DNA from: Peribacillus alkalitolerans
Lineage (GTDB): Bacteria; Bacillota; Bacilli; Bacillales; DSM-1321
Direction of reading: 5' to 3'
Length of the DNA: 64,000 nt
Assembly: GCF_010882125.1 (NCBI RefSeq)
Contig: NZ_JAAGVZ010000002.1
Coordinates: forward strand, 124,001 to 188,000
Shown here: positions 34,151-43,062 of the stretch, one piece after another
Layout: every line of letters starts with the position of its first letter
How positions within the stretch are numbered: position 1 is the first letter of the stretch
Notes under the pieces: model-generated
Database searches by the model: none
Told to the model about the DNA's origin: nothing
Seen by the model: the letters and a program-made list of their open reading frames with translations, nothing else
Made by a program: the position numbers and the translations under genes

Positions 34151-35112
34151 TGGTACATAAACCAGGATTATTAACGACGGTACAGGATATTGGTCGATAC
34201 GGGTATCAGCGTGAAGGCATTATTGTTTCTGGTGCAATGGATTTATTATCTATGAGATTAGCTAATCTTCTTGTTGGAAACGATGAGAAGGAGGCTGTTC
34301 TTGAGGTGACTTTAGTAGGTCCCTCCCTTCAGTTTTTAGTAGATTCAGTTATTGCTATAAGTGGGGGGAATTTGTCACCTTCAATCAACGATAATCCAGT
34401 TTCAATAAATAAACCCACGTTTGTAAAAAAAGGCGAACTTTTAAATTTTGGAAAAGTGGTGGATGGTTGTCGCTGCTATATCGCCTTTAAAGGTGGTATC
34501 CAAGTTGATGAAGTGTTAGGAAGTAAAAGCACCTGTCTACCTGCAAGATTTGGCGGTATGCATGGAAGGGCTTTAGTAAAAGGAGATCTGCTGCCGATCG
34601 AAGAAGTTCATCATAAGACCCCAAAAAAATTCAATTGGATGCTATCTTATCGCTACTTTCAAACGATATTTACCTCAGGACCTATAAGATTTATTAGAGG
34701 AAAACAGTATGATCTGTTTGATGTGGAAAGTAGAATCAAGTTTCAAACAACCCCCTTTAAGTTTACGAAGGATTCAAATAGAATGGGATTTCGTTTACAT
34801 GGATCCGAGCTTCAACTCACCAAAAAACAGGAAATGATAACCGAAGGTGTCACATTTGGGTCAATCCAAGTACCACCAAATGGTCAACCTATAATATTAA
34901 TGGCTGACAGACAAACGACTGGCGGATACCCTAAAATTGCACAAGTTATTTCGAGGGACTTACCTCGCTTGGCACAGCTTAAACCAGGGGATTCATTTTT
35001 CTTTACTGAAATATCCCTTAAAGAAGCCCATCAATTAGCTTTTGAGCAAGAAAATGAAATCAGATCGCTTCAAAAAATAATAACTGCAAAATGGCAAGAG
35101 AGTAGATACTAG
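34141..35112 (+). CDS. pxpC: 5-oxoprolinase subunit PxpC (KipA-like)
   Basis: A 323-residue protein of the biotin-dependent carboxyltransferase-like/allophanate hydrolase subunit 2 family. Marks are GLLTTVQDIGRYGYQ at the start and ILMADRQTTGGYPKIA near the end. Together with PxpB it forms the ATP-using part of 5-oxoprolinase. It lies directly before the pxpA remnant. Confidence 0.92.
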   Translation: MEVMVHKPGLLTTVQDIGRYGYQREGIIVSGAMDLLSMRLANLLVGNDEKEAVLEVTLVGPSLQFLVDSVIAISGGNLSPSINDNPVSINKPTFVKKGELLNFGKVVDGCRCYIAFKGGIQVDEVLGSKSTCLPARFGGMHGRALVKGDLLPIEEVHHKTPKKFNWMLSYRYFQTIFTSGPIRFIRGKQYDLFDVESRIKFQTTPFKFTKDSNRMGFRLHGSELQLTKKQEMITEGVTFGSIQVPPNGQPIILMADRQTTGGYPKIAQVISRDLPRLAQLKPGDSFFFTEISLKEAHQLAFEQENEIRSLQKIITAKWQESRY

Positions 35113-35353
35113 TTGTTTGAGGTAGATTTGAATTGTGACCTTTGAGAAAGCTTTGGTGCCTTTCGTATCGTCGATGATCGCGAAATTTCCGCCAATATTG
35201 CATGCGGTTTTCATGCTGGCAACCCCAATACATGGTAAGATGATACCGATAGTAGCAGATACCATTTGTTTACATGGTGATGGAACAAATGCGGTTACTT
35301 CTGCACAAAGGTTAAAATCAGAATTTCTTTCAGAAGGCATACAAATAAAATAA
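35113..35353 (+). pseudogene. pxpA: pxpA pseudogene (5-oxoprolinase subunit A, LamB/YcsF family)
   Basis: Only the two ends of the gene remain. The first part reads VDLNCDL, a stop, then ESFGAF and SANIACGFHAGNP, which is the LamB/YcsF N-terminus. The second part, in another frame, reads VADTICLHGDGTNAV, the family's C-terminal signature. About 150-200 residues between them are missing, with a stop at 35143 and a frameshift. No function is possible. Confidence 0.88.
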
Positions 35354-35355
35354 AC

Positions 35356-35384
35356 AAGAGCTGACATAGGATTATGCAGCTCTT
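35356..35384. terminator. bidirectional terminator
   Basis: AAGAGCTG pairs with CAGCTCTT, with an inner CATA/TATG extension. T-rich on the minus strand, serving the DinB gene, and placed right after the pxpA remnant stop. Confidence 0.65.
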
Positions 35385-35392
35385 CTAATAAG

Positions 35393-35911
35393 TTAATTTT
35401 TGTTCAACAAACGTTTAATGATTCTGATTTGGCCACGATGGTTAATTTCATCCTCCATCACATGGTACCACATCCAGTAGTGATTATAAGAAATACCATT
35501 GTCCCATTTGCGCTCATGTAACAACCAGTTATCTTTTTGTGATTTTAGCAGTGTTAAAGTTTTTTCCCTGACATGATTTAATTCATTCAGGTAAAACACT
35601 AGAGATTTTCCCTTTATTTCAAGCATTGCTTTTTCACCAAGTTCCAAAGCTGTGCCCCATTTTAAACGTTCATTTTCATTTATGTCCCTGTTTTCAAACG
35701 TTATTAATTGATGAACAAATTCAATGGAAGCAATATGCATTAATAAAGCCCCAATGGTGTTTCCAAGGCCTTCTGGTAAGAAATCTAAATCCTCTTGACT
35801 AAGATTTTTTATATCATCCAATAACACAGCTCTTGAATAATCCATCATTGAAACTAGTGAACCTATTTTTTTAGAATAACCTTGCCCTTGAACTATTCTA
35901 TAATCAATCAT
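35393..35911 (-). CDS. DinB family protein
   Basis: A 172-residue four-helix DinB/DUF664-type protein. The three metal-binding histidines appear in LLMHIAS, WYHVMEDE and NHRGQI. Such proteins are predicted metal-dependent enzymes, some being thiol transferases for bacillithiol. Monocistronic, no known partner nearby. Confidence 0.85.
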   Translation of the reverse strand: MIDYRIVQGQGYSKKIGSLVSMMDYSRAVLLDDIKNLSQEDLDFLPEGLGNTIGALLMHIASIEFVHQLITFENRDINENERLKWGTALELGEKAMLEIKGKSLVFYLNELNHVREKTLTLLKSQKDNWLLHERKWDNGISYNHYWMWYHVMEDEINHRGQIRIIKRLLNKN

Positions 35912-36140
35912 GTTCTTACCTCCTACTAATTGTAAATTAAGAATTCAGGGTGATGGAATTTAACTAGACTTATATTAAATGGATAATAATGGTATAATGG
36001 AATCTGACATTCAAAATAATAACAGCTTGCCCTTTTCATTTTTTAACAGATAACTTCTACTTCCAACCCTTGAAACTTTTAGTAACTCATTTTCGTAATA
36101 AATAATTAAATATCATATTATCTTTTTAGGAGGATTCCGT

Positions 36141-36365
36141 ATGACAGGACTTGTGGCAGTGATCATGGTTTTCTCGATCCCCATCGTTGCTATCGTAACA
36201 GGGCATTTCCAAACCCAGACTAAGCTTAAGGGTAAATTTATACAAGATGAATTAGAACTAGAAAAGCTTAAAAATCAAAACTACCTAATCGAAACGGAAA
36301 AAATGAGACTTGAAATAGAGAAAATGAAACTGAATGATACTTTCAAGCAAGAAAAGATACTTTGA
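36141..36365 (+). CDS. small membrane protein with coiled coil (PspB-like layout)
   Basis: A 74-residue protein with one hydrophobic segment at residues 3-21 and a highly charged coiled coil after it (ELELEKLK to MRLEIEKMK). Good AGGAGG site. The layout recalls PspB, a regulator of the phage-shock response, although sequence identity is not evident. It is convergent with the pspA-nfeD-floT operon, which makes a membrane-stress role plausible but unproven. Confidence 0.65.
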   Translation: MTGLVAVIMVFSIPIVAIVTGHFQTQTKLKGKFIQDELELEKLKNQNYLIETEKMRLEIEKMKLNDTFKQEKIL

Positions 36366-36390
36366 AAACCGTTTTTCATAAATTGAATTC

Positions 36391-36429
36391 AAAAAGGTCG
36401 CCCATGAAAATATCATGGGCGACCTTTTT
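36391..36429. terminator. bidirectional terminator
   Basis: A 17-bp perfect stem (AAAAAGGTCGCCCATGA/TCATGGGCGACCTTTTT) between the convergent small membrane protein and floT genes. Confidence 0.9.
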
Positions 36430-36433
36430 ATCA

Positions 36434-37990
36434 TTACAGGTTATTCATTTCTTTTTCATTTACATCTTTACTTGCTGAAATTTGATTGGTAGTTCCAAGC
36501 TCGTATGAAATCCTATCTAGGCTATGACGAATATTCCCTTTCCCAGATAGGTTTTCTAATAATTCCTTCACATCAATTCCTGATGATGCTTTTAAGGATT
36601 CCTGTAACGATGACATGAGGCTTGTTGCATAACCCGTCACTTTATTCGCGCCACCATGATCCCCACTTCCTCCAGTATCAACGACGGTAATTTTATCAAT
36701 GTTCGATAACGGGCTTGCTACTTGTTTCGCGTATTCCGGAAGCATTCTGACGATCATATCAAGGATAGCAGCTTGGCCGTACTGTTCAAACGCTTCAGCA
36801 ATCTTGCGTTTCGCTTCGGCTTCAGCTAATCCAGTTAAGCGAATAATTTCAGCTTCCGTTTCCCCTTTCGCTCTTTCAGCCTCTGCTTTAGCTAAACCAT
36901 CTAGTCTAACCTTCTCGGCTTCAGCTTTTGCCATGGATTCTATTCTATATTGATTTGCATCTGCTGCAGCAAATTCCTTCGCCTTTTCAGCTGCCGCCGC
37001 CTGCTCTACAGCATATCGATCTGCATCCGCTTTCTTTTTCACTTCCGAATCATATTGTCTTTCTCTTCGCAAAATCTCTTTTTCTTCTAATTCAATTTGT
37101 TTTTGGCGTTCAATAATCTTGATTTGCATTTCTTGTTCGGTTACTTCTTGTTTTGATCGTGCTGTTTCTAGGTCATAGGCTTGGTCAGCACGTGCTTTTG
37201 CCACGTCCTGATCTCGTCTGAAATCAGCCATTTTCATTTGATTGTCTTTTTCGGCTTCAGCAATCTCTGTAGCACGTTCCAATTCAGCTTTTTTGGCTTC
37301 TTTATCAGCCTCAGCGCGCTTGATCCTAGTTTCTTTTTCAGCTTCGGCTGTCGCGATATCTGCGTCTCTTCGAACTTGTGCAATCCTTGGTTTACCAAGT
37401 GCATCCAGGTATCCATTTTTATCTCTTACATCTTTAATCGTAAAGGAGACAATGATAAGTCCCATTTTTGCTAAATCCTGTGATGCAACTCGTTGGACTT
37501 CTTGTGAAAATTTGTCACGATTTTTATAAATTTCTTCAACAGTCATGGATCCTAGAATGGAACGAAGATGTCCTTCTAAAACCTCGCGAGCCTCGTTCTC
37601 TCGGTCTTCTTTTCCTTTTCCTAAAAATTGTTCCGCTGCTGTCGCAATATCTTCAATAGTCCCGCCAATCTTGATGATTGCAGTACCATCTGCCATGACT
37701 GGAACGCCTTGCTCTGTGTACACTTCAGGTGTTGTAACTTCTAGTTTACTAGTTAATAGACTTAGTGGCTCTGCTTGTTGGAAAACAGGCAAAATAAACG
37801 CTCCACCACCACGGATGATTTTGATTTTATTTCCAGATTCGTCCACATTTACATTTTTACTACCTAAGTAACTTCCAGTTACGATCAAAGCTTCATCTGG
37901 ACCTACAGTTCGATACTTAATGATAAAAACGGCAATAAGGGCAATCAATACAAAAGCAACTATACCTATAGTAATAATAATTGGTGTCAT
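36434..37990 (-). CDS. floT: flotillin-like protein FloT (YuaG)
   Basis: A 518-residue flotillin/SPFH protein. A single N-terminal membrane segment (residues 3-23) is followed by the SPFH/PHB domain and a long coiled coil of AEAEK-type repeats (about 205-405). It organises membrane microdomains and supports fluidity and signalling. It ends the pspA-nfeD-floT operon, which carries a SigW-type promoter, as does yuaFGI in Bacillus subtilis. Confidence 0.93.
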   Translation of the reverse strand: MTPIIITIGIVAFVLIALIAVFIIKYRTVGPDEALIVTGSYLGSKNVNVDESGNKIKIIRGGGAFILPVFQQAEPLSLLTSKLEVTTPEVYTEQGVPVMADGTAIIKIGGTIEDIATAAEQFLGKGKEDRENEAREVLEGHLRSILGSMTVEEIYKNRDKFSQEVQRVASQDLAKMGLIIVSFTIKDVRDKNGYLDALGKPRIAQVRRDADIATAEAEKETRIKRAEADKEAKKAELERATEIAEAEKDNQMKMADFRRDQDVAKARADQAYDLETARSKQEVTEQEMQIKIIERQKQIELEEKEILRRERQYDSEVKKKADADRYAVEQAAAAEKAKEFAAADANQYRIESMAKAEAEKVRLDGLAKAEAERAKGETEAEIIRLTGLAEAEAKRKIAEAFEQYGQAAILDMIVRMLPEYAKQVASPLSNIDKITVVDTGGSGDHGGANKVTGYATSLMSSLQESLKASSGIDVKELLENLSGKGNIRHSLDRISYELGTTNQISASKDVNEKEMNNL

Positions 37991-38025
37991 ACAGACATCC
38001 TCCTCTTTGTTTAGAACCTGCTAGA

Positions 38026-38568
38026 TTATGAGTAGAATTCTTCTGAGAATTCATGAGGTGATACGTACAGTACTCCATGTTGAATATCTATGACCAAAAC
38101 TATTTGGCCTTCGTTTATTGCAGAGCCTTCAAAGCATGCTGCTGGCTTAGAGATACGTCCACTATTACTTTCTAGTAATACTTCACCAAATCCATCCTCT
38201 GGTATTGGGATGATCACTTTTCCTATTCGTCCTTTTAACGAATCTTGTGTATAAACAAGGGATTCTTCAGCCTTTGATAAAGGAATAAGGATAAATACAT
38301 TGAGTAGTGTAACTAGAAAAAGTGAAGTGATTATGGATATCAAAACTATGAAAATACTTTTAAAAGGTGAGAGACGTTCTAAAATATATCCACCTGCTGA
38401 AAAAAAAGTGAAAAAAGCTAAACATAAGGTCGGATTGAAAAAATCAAATGATGTTGTTGCAATTCCCTCTAAAATATCAGCAAACAGTAAGTATAGTAAT
38501 GTGAGTACTCCAAATACAATTAGCATAACTAGATAAATAGTTTGAAGAGGAAATCCGAAAAGCTCCAT
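38026..38568 (-). CDS. NfeD-like membrane protein (YuaF type)
   Basis: A 180-residue protein with four hydrophobic segments (about 8-30, 43-60, 68-95) and a C-terminal OB-fold domain (RIGKVIIPIPEDGFGEVLLES). NfeD proteins pair with flotillins or stomatins, and this one precedes floT by 35 bp. In Bacillus subtilis the partner is YuaF. Probably controls flotillin assembly or membrane fluidity. Confidence 0.85.
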   Translation of the reverse strand: MELFGFPLQTIYLVMLIVFGVLTLLYLLFADILEGIATTSFDFFNPTLCLAFFTFFSAGGYILERLSPFKSIFIVLISIITSLFLVTLLNVFILIPLSKAEESLVYTQDSLKGRIGKVIIPIPEDGFGEVLLESNSGRISKPAACFEGSAINEGQIVLVIDIQHGVLYVSPHEFSEEFYS

Positions 38569-38581
38569 AAGTAGTCACCCT

Positions 38582-39265
38582 CTAATTTGTATCCTCATTT
38601 TTGATCAGCTGTTTTTTCAATTCTTCTAATTCTAAATCCACCTGATTTTTACCTGACAATTCAGAGATTTCTTGATCTAAAGATTGACTTACCACCTGCA
38701 AATCTTCACTGGCCCCAGCTTCTGCTTCAAACTGAATCACTTTTTCTTCCATCCTCTTAAAGTCATTTTTGGCATTTCCTTGATTAATTGAAGTTAATGC
38801 ATGATTTATGGATGCTCTAGCCTTTGCGACGTTTTGCCTTGCCTTTAGGGAATCGAGCTTTATTTCCATTTCTCGATACTCATCTTTCATAATCTTTAAC
38901 TTAGCTTTTAGATCAGTTGCATGCTGTAAAGTAGTATCGTGCTGCTCTACTAATTCATTCATCTCATTCATTATTTTTGTTTTATCTTCCAATGCACGTT
39001 TCGCTAAGTCTTCTCTATTGTTTGTTAATGCTTCAATAGCCTGTTCTTTCCTTTTAGTAATAATCTCGTTTAAATCGCTTAGTTTTTTAGACAAAAGCTT
39101 TTCATTGGCAATTACTTTTGCAGTGGCTTTTTCTGCTTCCTTAATTTCTACGCTCATTTGTCGTAGGTATTCATGAAGCATGTGAATCGGATTTTCAGCC
39201 TTGTCAATTAAGGAATGTAATTCTGCATTGACAACGGTTTTTACTCGTTTGAATAATTCAAACAT
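38582..39265 (-). CDS. PspA/IM30 family protein
   Basis: A 227-residue coiled-coil protein of the PspA/Vipp1 family. It opens MFELFKRVKTVVNAELHSLID, the amphipathic helix a1 that binds stressed membrane, followed by the long hairpin helices. It forms ESCRT-III-like assemblies that protect the membrane. It is the first gene of the SigW-type operon, 13 bp before nfeD. Confidence 0.9.
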   Translation of the reverse strand: MFELFKRVKTVVNAELHSLIDKAENPIHMLHEYLRQMSVEIKEAEKATAKVIANEKLLSKKLSDLNEIITKRKEQAIEALTNNREDLAKRALEDKTKIMNEMNELVEQHDTTLQHATDLKAKLKIMKDEYREMEIKLDSLKARQNVAKARASINHALTSINQGNAKNDFKRMEEKVIQFEAEAGASEDLQVVSQSLDQEISELSGKNQVDLELEELKKQLIKNEDTN

Positions 39266-39313
39266 ACTGGAGCCCTCCTAATTTATTTCTTTATTTTTTG
39301 TGAATACCTACTC

Positions 39314-39339
39314 TACGTTACAATATTGGAAAAGTTTCA
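39314..39339 (-). promoter_or_regulatory. SigW-type promoter of pspA-nfeD-floT
   Basis: Minus strand TGAAAC, 16 bp, CGTA. This is an exact match to the SigW consensus, 49 bp before the pspA ATG. It predicts induction by cell-envelope stress. Confidence 0.85.
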
Positions 39340-39419
39340 CATTATATTGTCGTTTTTTGGTAGTAATGTATTTTAGTTCCTTATACTTACTCCGGTAAAT
39401 ATCATTAGAATAAATAAAA

Positions 39420-39450
39420 AAGTGGACTGCTTTTTAAAAACAGTCCACTT
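39420..39450 (-). terminator. Rho-independent terminator of the lipoprotein gene
   Basis: Stem AAGTGGACTG/CAGTCCACTT followed by six T residues on the minus strand, 7 bp after the lipoprotein stop. Confidence 0.88.
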
Positions 39451-39456
39451 CAAAAA

Positions 39457-40179
39457 TTACTTATCTAATTTAAAAGTTACTTCCCCGACTCCCAAATCTG
39501 TATTTACGGTGATAATCACGTCAGCATCCTCGTAGGCTTCATTAACATAAACTCCATCACCTTTGGAAATAAAGTCGACGATATTCGTTGAACCAATCCC
39601 TTTTTTTGAAGTAATTTTTACGCCAACCTCTGATGGTAATACTATAGTGGTTTTACCCACTCCCGCTTTTATATTCGTTTCGAAGCTATCTTCCCAATCT
39701 CCCCCCAAATCAACAGTTAGATTACCTACACCAGCATCAATATCTAGATCTTTAAGTTCAATACCCTTCAAATCCAGCTTTGTACTTGCTGCACCTACAT
39801 TGACATCAAGACTCATCGGAATATCTTCAGAAAGCATTAAGTTCCATTCATTTTCTATATTTCCTATTTTCATATTCTTGAATTTTTGCTTGGATTGTTC
39901 AATAACGACCTTTCCTTTTTTACCATCAAGGTCATAGGAAACCTTAGGCTCAAAGTTCTTAATGTTAGATCTAATACTGCCCTCTACCCATTCATTTGCT
40001 CCATTTGTAACCATCATTTCCCCTACTCCTAAATTCAGCTCAACTTCTAATTCCTTTGCCTTATCCTTATTTACAGAGATGTTTTCTTCCTTTACTTTCC
40101 CTGTAACCACTGAATTACAACCTGTAGTAAATAGTAACAATGCACCAATGACCAATCCTATATTAATTGATTTCTTCAT
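39457..40179 (-). CDS. lipoprotein with toast-rack/DUF4097-like beta repeats
   Basis: A 240-residue lipoprotein with lipobox FTTGC near residue 21. The rest is beta-rich, with repeated VGxGxx-type strands (NLGVGEMMV, AGVGNLTVDLGG, AGVGKTTIVLP, DLGVGEVTF) typical of the toast-rack N-terminal/DUF4097-like adhesin fold seen near LiaF and PspC. It is next to the PspA operon and may take part in envelope sensing (inferred). Confidence 0.78.
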   Translation of the reverse strand: MKKSINIGLVIGALLLFTTGCNSVVTGKVKEENISVNKDKAKELEVELNLGVGEMMVTNGANEWVEGSIRSNIKNFEPKVSYDLDGKKGKVVIEQSKQKFKNMKIGNIENEWNLMLSEDIPMSLDVNVGAASTKLDLKGIELKDLDIDAGVGNLTVDLGGDWEDSFETNIKAGVGKTTIVLPSEVGVKITSKKGIGSTNIVDFISKGDGVYVNEAYEDADVIITVNTDLGVGEVTFKLDK

Positions 40180-40198
40180 TATTCATTCCTCCATTTAA

Positions 40199-40685
40199 TC
40201 ATTTCTTATATTTCCATCATAAGGAAAAATGGAATGGAGAATAACGACCCTAAGCTATAATTTTCTATAAGACCTAAGGCTTACGTAAGCATAAATCCTT
40301 TTTTTCTCATGTGATAAGCAAGAAATCACAAACAAGTTACCGAATAATATTGTCATCAATAAAAGGAGAATATTGGAATGAAGTGTAGACATGAGGTTTT
40401 GTTTAAGCAATTAGAAAAGGATTTAAAAAAGCTTATAAAATAATTAGATAAAATGGAGCTTAGTGTGAACTCCTTTTTGTTCTGCTTATTAACGAAAAAT
40501 AAATACGGATGTACAATAGAAAAATCATATTATATCACTATAAATATACGTTTTTGTAACCAACATGGATGGTAAAGGATTAATTGCAAAAACCATAACA
40601 TTAGACTTTTCAAAGAAGCTTCAATTAATTACAACATAAAAGGAACAAAAATATATTGCAAACCTTAAGTCCTTCATTAAAAATA
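40199..40685. other. intergenic region with palindrome and micro-ORF
   Basis: This 490-bp gap has a perfect 12-bp palindrome, GCTTACGTAAGC, at 40279-40290, about 100 bp before the lipoprotein gene, possibly an operator. A plus-strand micro-ORF at 40378-40443 (21 codons, basic, opening MKCRHEVLFKQL) has an AAGGAG site. Nothing else is seen. Confidence 0.4.
40378..40443 (+). CDS. possible 21-residue basic peptide
   Basis: ATG at 40378 with AAGGAG 10 nt upstream; the product is a lysine-rich amphipathic helix ending KDLKKLIK. Its size and charge recall small RNA-chaperone-like peptides, but there is no sequence match to any I know. It may equally be a chance frame. Confidence 0.3.
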   Translation: MKCRHEVLFKQLEKDLKKLIK

Positions 40686-41108
40686 TTACATTTCTGAAAG
40701 CCCTTTTATTTTTTTCAAGGCAATATTAACAAATTCTAATGAACTTTGATAATATTTTTCGCCTTCAGGCAATTGAGAGAAGTCTCCTATTTCAACTGTG
40801 AGTAGCGTAAATTGGGATTCTGTGGATAAATTGTAAGTATAGCCAATATCATATGAGGAAGGAGGTAGATCCCATTTAAGTGAGTAAAGGGAAAGATACA
40901 GCAATTTATTTGGTTCAAAAGATTTAACAGTAAGCATTGAATACCCTGCCCATTCTAATACACTACCAAGAGATAAGCTATCAGCTGTAAAACCTTCAGG
41001 AATATCATCCCACTGTCGAATGAATTCTGATTTGGTCAGAACCTCCCAAACTTTTGATGCTGGTGCCATGATATTAATACCTGATTTCACTGTTAAATGC
41101 TCGTTCAT
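40686..41108 (-). CDS. SRPBCC (START/Bet v1-like) domain protein
   Basis: A 140-residue single-domain SRPBCC protein, recognised from NIMAPASKVWEVLTKSEFIRQWDDIPEG at the start and the hydrophobic-pocket pattern. It resembles AHSA1-like activator domains, which bind small hydrophobic ligands or Hsp90-like partners. Role unknown. Confidence 0.82.
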   Translation of the reverse strand: MNEHLTVKSGINIMAPASKVWEVLTKSEFIRQWDDIPEGFTADSLSLGSVLEWAGYSMLTVKSFEPNKLLYLSLYSLKWDLPPSSYDIGYTYNLSTESQFTLLTVEIGDFSQLPEGEKYYQSSLEFVNIALKKIKGLSEM

Positions 41109-41315
41109 AATATACCCCCAGTAATTTTCCTTATAATGTTCTTTGTTTTTGATATTTCAAGTAAGGATTAGTTCTATAATTTGTATCAAGTTTCCTTCTT
41201 GACTATTTTGTTCCTTCATTATTATTTATTTGTTAAAAAATAACTACTTCTGAAACCTTTATCAAATTGAACACGTACTTATTAGTACTATCATAAAAAA
41301 GGTGTGATAATCCTA

Positions 41316-42308
41316 ATGCTAGATCTTACATTAAATGAAAGAATCGAACTTTATAAAGACATCTATTCCCAACTTTATTCTTCATTAAAATGGAAAGCGG
41401 ATAAACGATTTCTTATGTTAATTTCTGCTATGTATGTAACAACCTCAAAAGAGTTTAACTTAAAGAGATTCGTAGAGGTTGCTGACTATGTAAAGGACGA
41501 AGTAGGAATGTTTTCATACTTAAAATCCGCTCAACGATTTACTACAGCTGCTGCTTTGGATACTTCTACAGAAGAAATTCATACTAGTTTTAATTATCTA
41601 CTAAAAATATACGAAGCACTTATAGAAAAAGGCTTCAGTAGAACCCCTTTTTCATATATTGCAGCTAGTACTCTTTTAAAAGTGGACGATAATCGGATGG
41701 ATGACTATATACAAAAAACCATAGACATTTACAAAGGAATGAAGGATCACCACTTTTTCCTAACAAACTCAGGGGATTATCCATTAGCTGCAATCCTTTC
41801 CATGCGAGAAAAAAGTGCAGATGAATTAGTGAATAACGTTGAGGACTATTACAGGATCCTGAACCAAAAAGGGTTATATAAAGGCAATGACCTCCAATTT
41901 TTAAGCCATGTTTTGGCATTGAATGAAGAACAAATGGCTGATAAAAAAGCAGAGCAGTTCTTTACCTTGAAAACTCTTTTAGAGAGAGCAAAAATTAAGA
42001 CTAAAATGATGTATTATCCTTATATAGGTATGCTTACTTTTTTAGAAAAACCTGAAAGTGAAATAGATGAACTAGTTACTATTTATACTGAATTAAATAA
42101 TGATAGGCTCTTTAAATGGAATAAGGATGTTAATTTTATGTTAAGTGTAATGCTCTTCATGAGTCATAAAACGACTATTGGCGATGCTACAAGAGCTGGC
42201 TTAAATGTAACTATTGAAACCTTGATTCAAGCACAGCAAGCTGCCATGACTGCAAGTATTACAGCTGCGACTGCAGCTGATTCCAGCAGCTCCGGAAGTG
42301 ATGGTTAA
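41316..42308 (+). CDS. DUF4003 family protein
   Basis: A 330-residue protein of the DUF4003 family, common in Bacillus, with LKRFVEVADYVKDEVGMFSYLKS and FSYIAASTLLK. It is mostly alpha-helical and ends in an alanine-rich tail with a serine stretch. The ATG at 41316 is chosen over the GTG at 41304 because AAAGGTG lies 9-10 nt before it. Function unknown. Confidence 0.85.
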   Translation: MLDLTLNERIELYKDIYSQLYSSLKWKADKRFLMLISAMYVTTSKEFNLKRFVEVADYVKDEVGMFSYLKSAQRFTTAAALDTSTEEIHTSFNYLLKIYEALIEKGFSRTPFSYIAASTLLKVDDNRMDDYIQKTIDIYKGMKDHHFFLTNSGDYPLAAILSMREKSADELVNNVEDYYRILNQKGLYKGNDLQFLSHVLALNEEQMADKKAEQFFTLKTLLERAKIKTKMMYYPYIGMLTFLEKPESEIDELVTIYTELNNDRLFKWNKDVNFMLSVMLFMSHKTTIGDATRAGLNVTIETLIQAQQAAMTASITAATAADSSSSGSDG

Positions 42309-42314
42309 TAAATT

Positions 42315-42344
42315 AGGCCGCTCTCATACATCAGAGAACGGCCT
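42315..42344 (+). terminator. Rho-independent terminator
   Basis: AGGCCGCTCTC pairs with GAGAACGGCCT (10 of 11) and is followed by TTTTT; it closes the DUF4003 gene and lies 6 bp from the convergent SRPBCC gene. Confidence 0.85.
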
Positions 42345-42349
42345 TTTTA

Positions 42350-42787
42350 TTACTTATTTTCCAAAATATCTTTGATTTTCTTTAAATCTTTTTGATTTGC
42401 TCTTTTCATCATCGCTGACATGAACGGTGTCATTATTTTAGAGAACCCAGTAGGAATTCCCTTATTTCTTAAAGTCATTTTCGTTACATTTTCGTCAATG
42501 GCTTCCCAAGTGTATGTTGTCTCCATTGGAAAAGGACCATCTGCAGTTCTCATGACGAGAATTTCCCCTGGTTTATATTCTTTTATCTCATACACATAGG
42601 CTAGTTCTCGTCCTAAAAATTGGGCTTTGAATGCTATTAACGATCCAATGTTTAAAGGCTTTTGTGTTTTCCACTCAGCCGACTTTATATTTACATACCA
42701 TTCAGGAGCATGATCTGGGTCTGCTGCATACTCAGAAACCGTAGTGAGTGGGCAGCGAATACTTATTTCTGTAGATACATCCACCAT
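42350..42787 (-). CDS. SRPBCC family protein
   Basis: A 145-residue polyketide-cyclase-like SRPBCC protein. It starts [19 protein letters not shown] and has the tail pattern TKMTLRNKG. It probably binds a hydrophobic ligand. Its stop is 6 bp from the upstream convergent terminator. No enzymatic residues can be assigned. Confidence 0.82.
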   Translation of the reverse strand: MVDVSTEISIRCPLTTVSEYAADPDHAPEWYVNIKSAEWKTQKPLNIGSLIAFKAQFLGRELAYVYEIKEYKPGEILVMRTADGPFPMETTYTWEAIDENVTKMTLRNKGIPTGFSKIMTPFMSAMMKRANQKDLKKIKDILENK

Positions 42788-42924
42788 AACCTAATACCTC
42801 ACAGTCTTTGATTCTTTCAATTCATAAAAACAACTAAAAACAGTTACAATACGTATGTTGCGACTGTTTTTGTGATGAATTTTGATTATGAACGTAGTCC
42901 AATCTTATAATGTGTCTCAGACAA

Positions 42925-43062
42925 CTATCCGACCAAATTCTCTTCACTCATGGACTTTAGCATTTCGATTTGATCTTGAATTGCATGTTGCCACATTTTT
43001 GCCTCCACTACAGATGGATCTTCATGTTTAACAGTAAAACCAATATTGAAAGTTAATTCTTT
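42925..43062 (-). pseudogene. coding remnant in frame after the ArsR-SRPBCC stop
   Basis: After the stop of the regulator gene at 43063 the same frame stays open for 45 codons. It reads like real protein (ELTFNIGFTVKHEDPS, then KMWQHAIQDQIEMLK) before TAG. There is no start codon with a ribosome site. It is either the tail of a lost gene or an extension removed by a new stop. Family not recognised. Confidence 0.4.
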
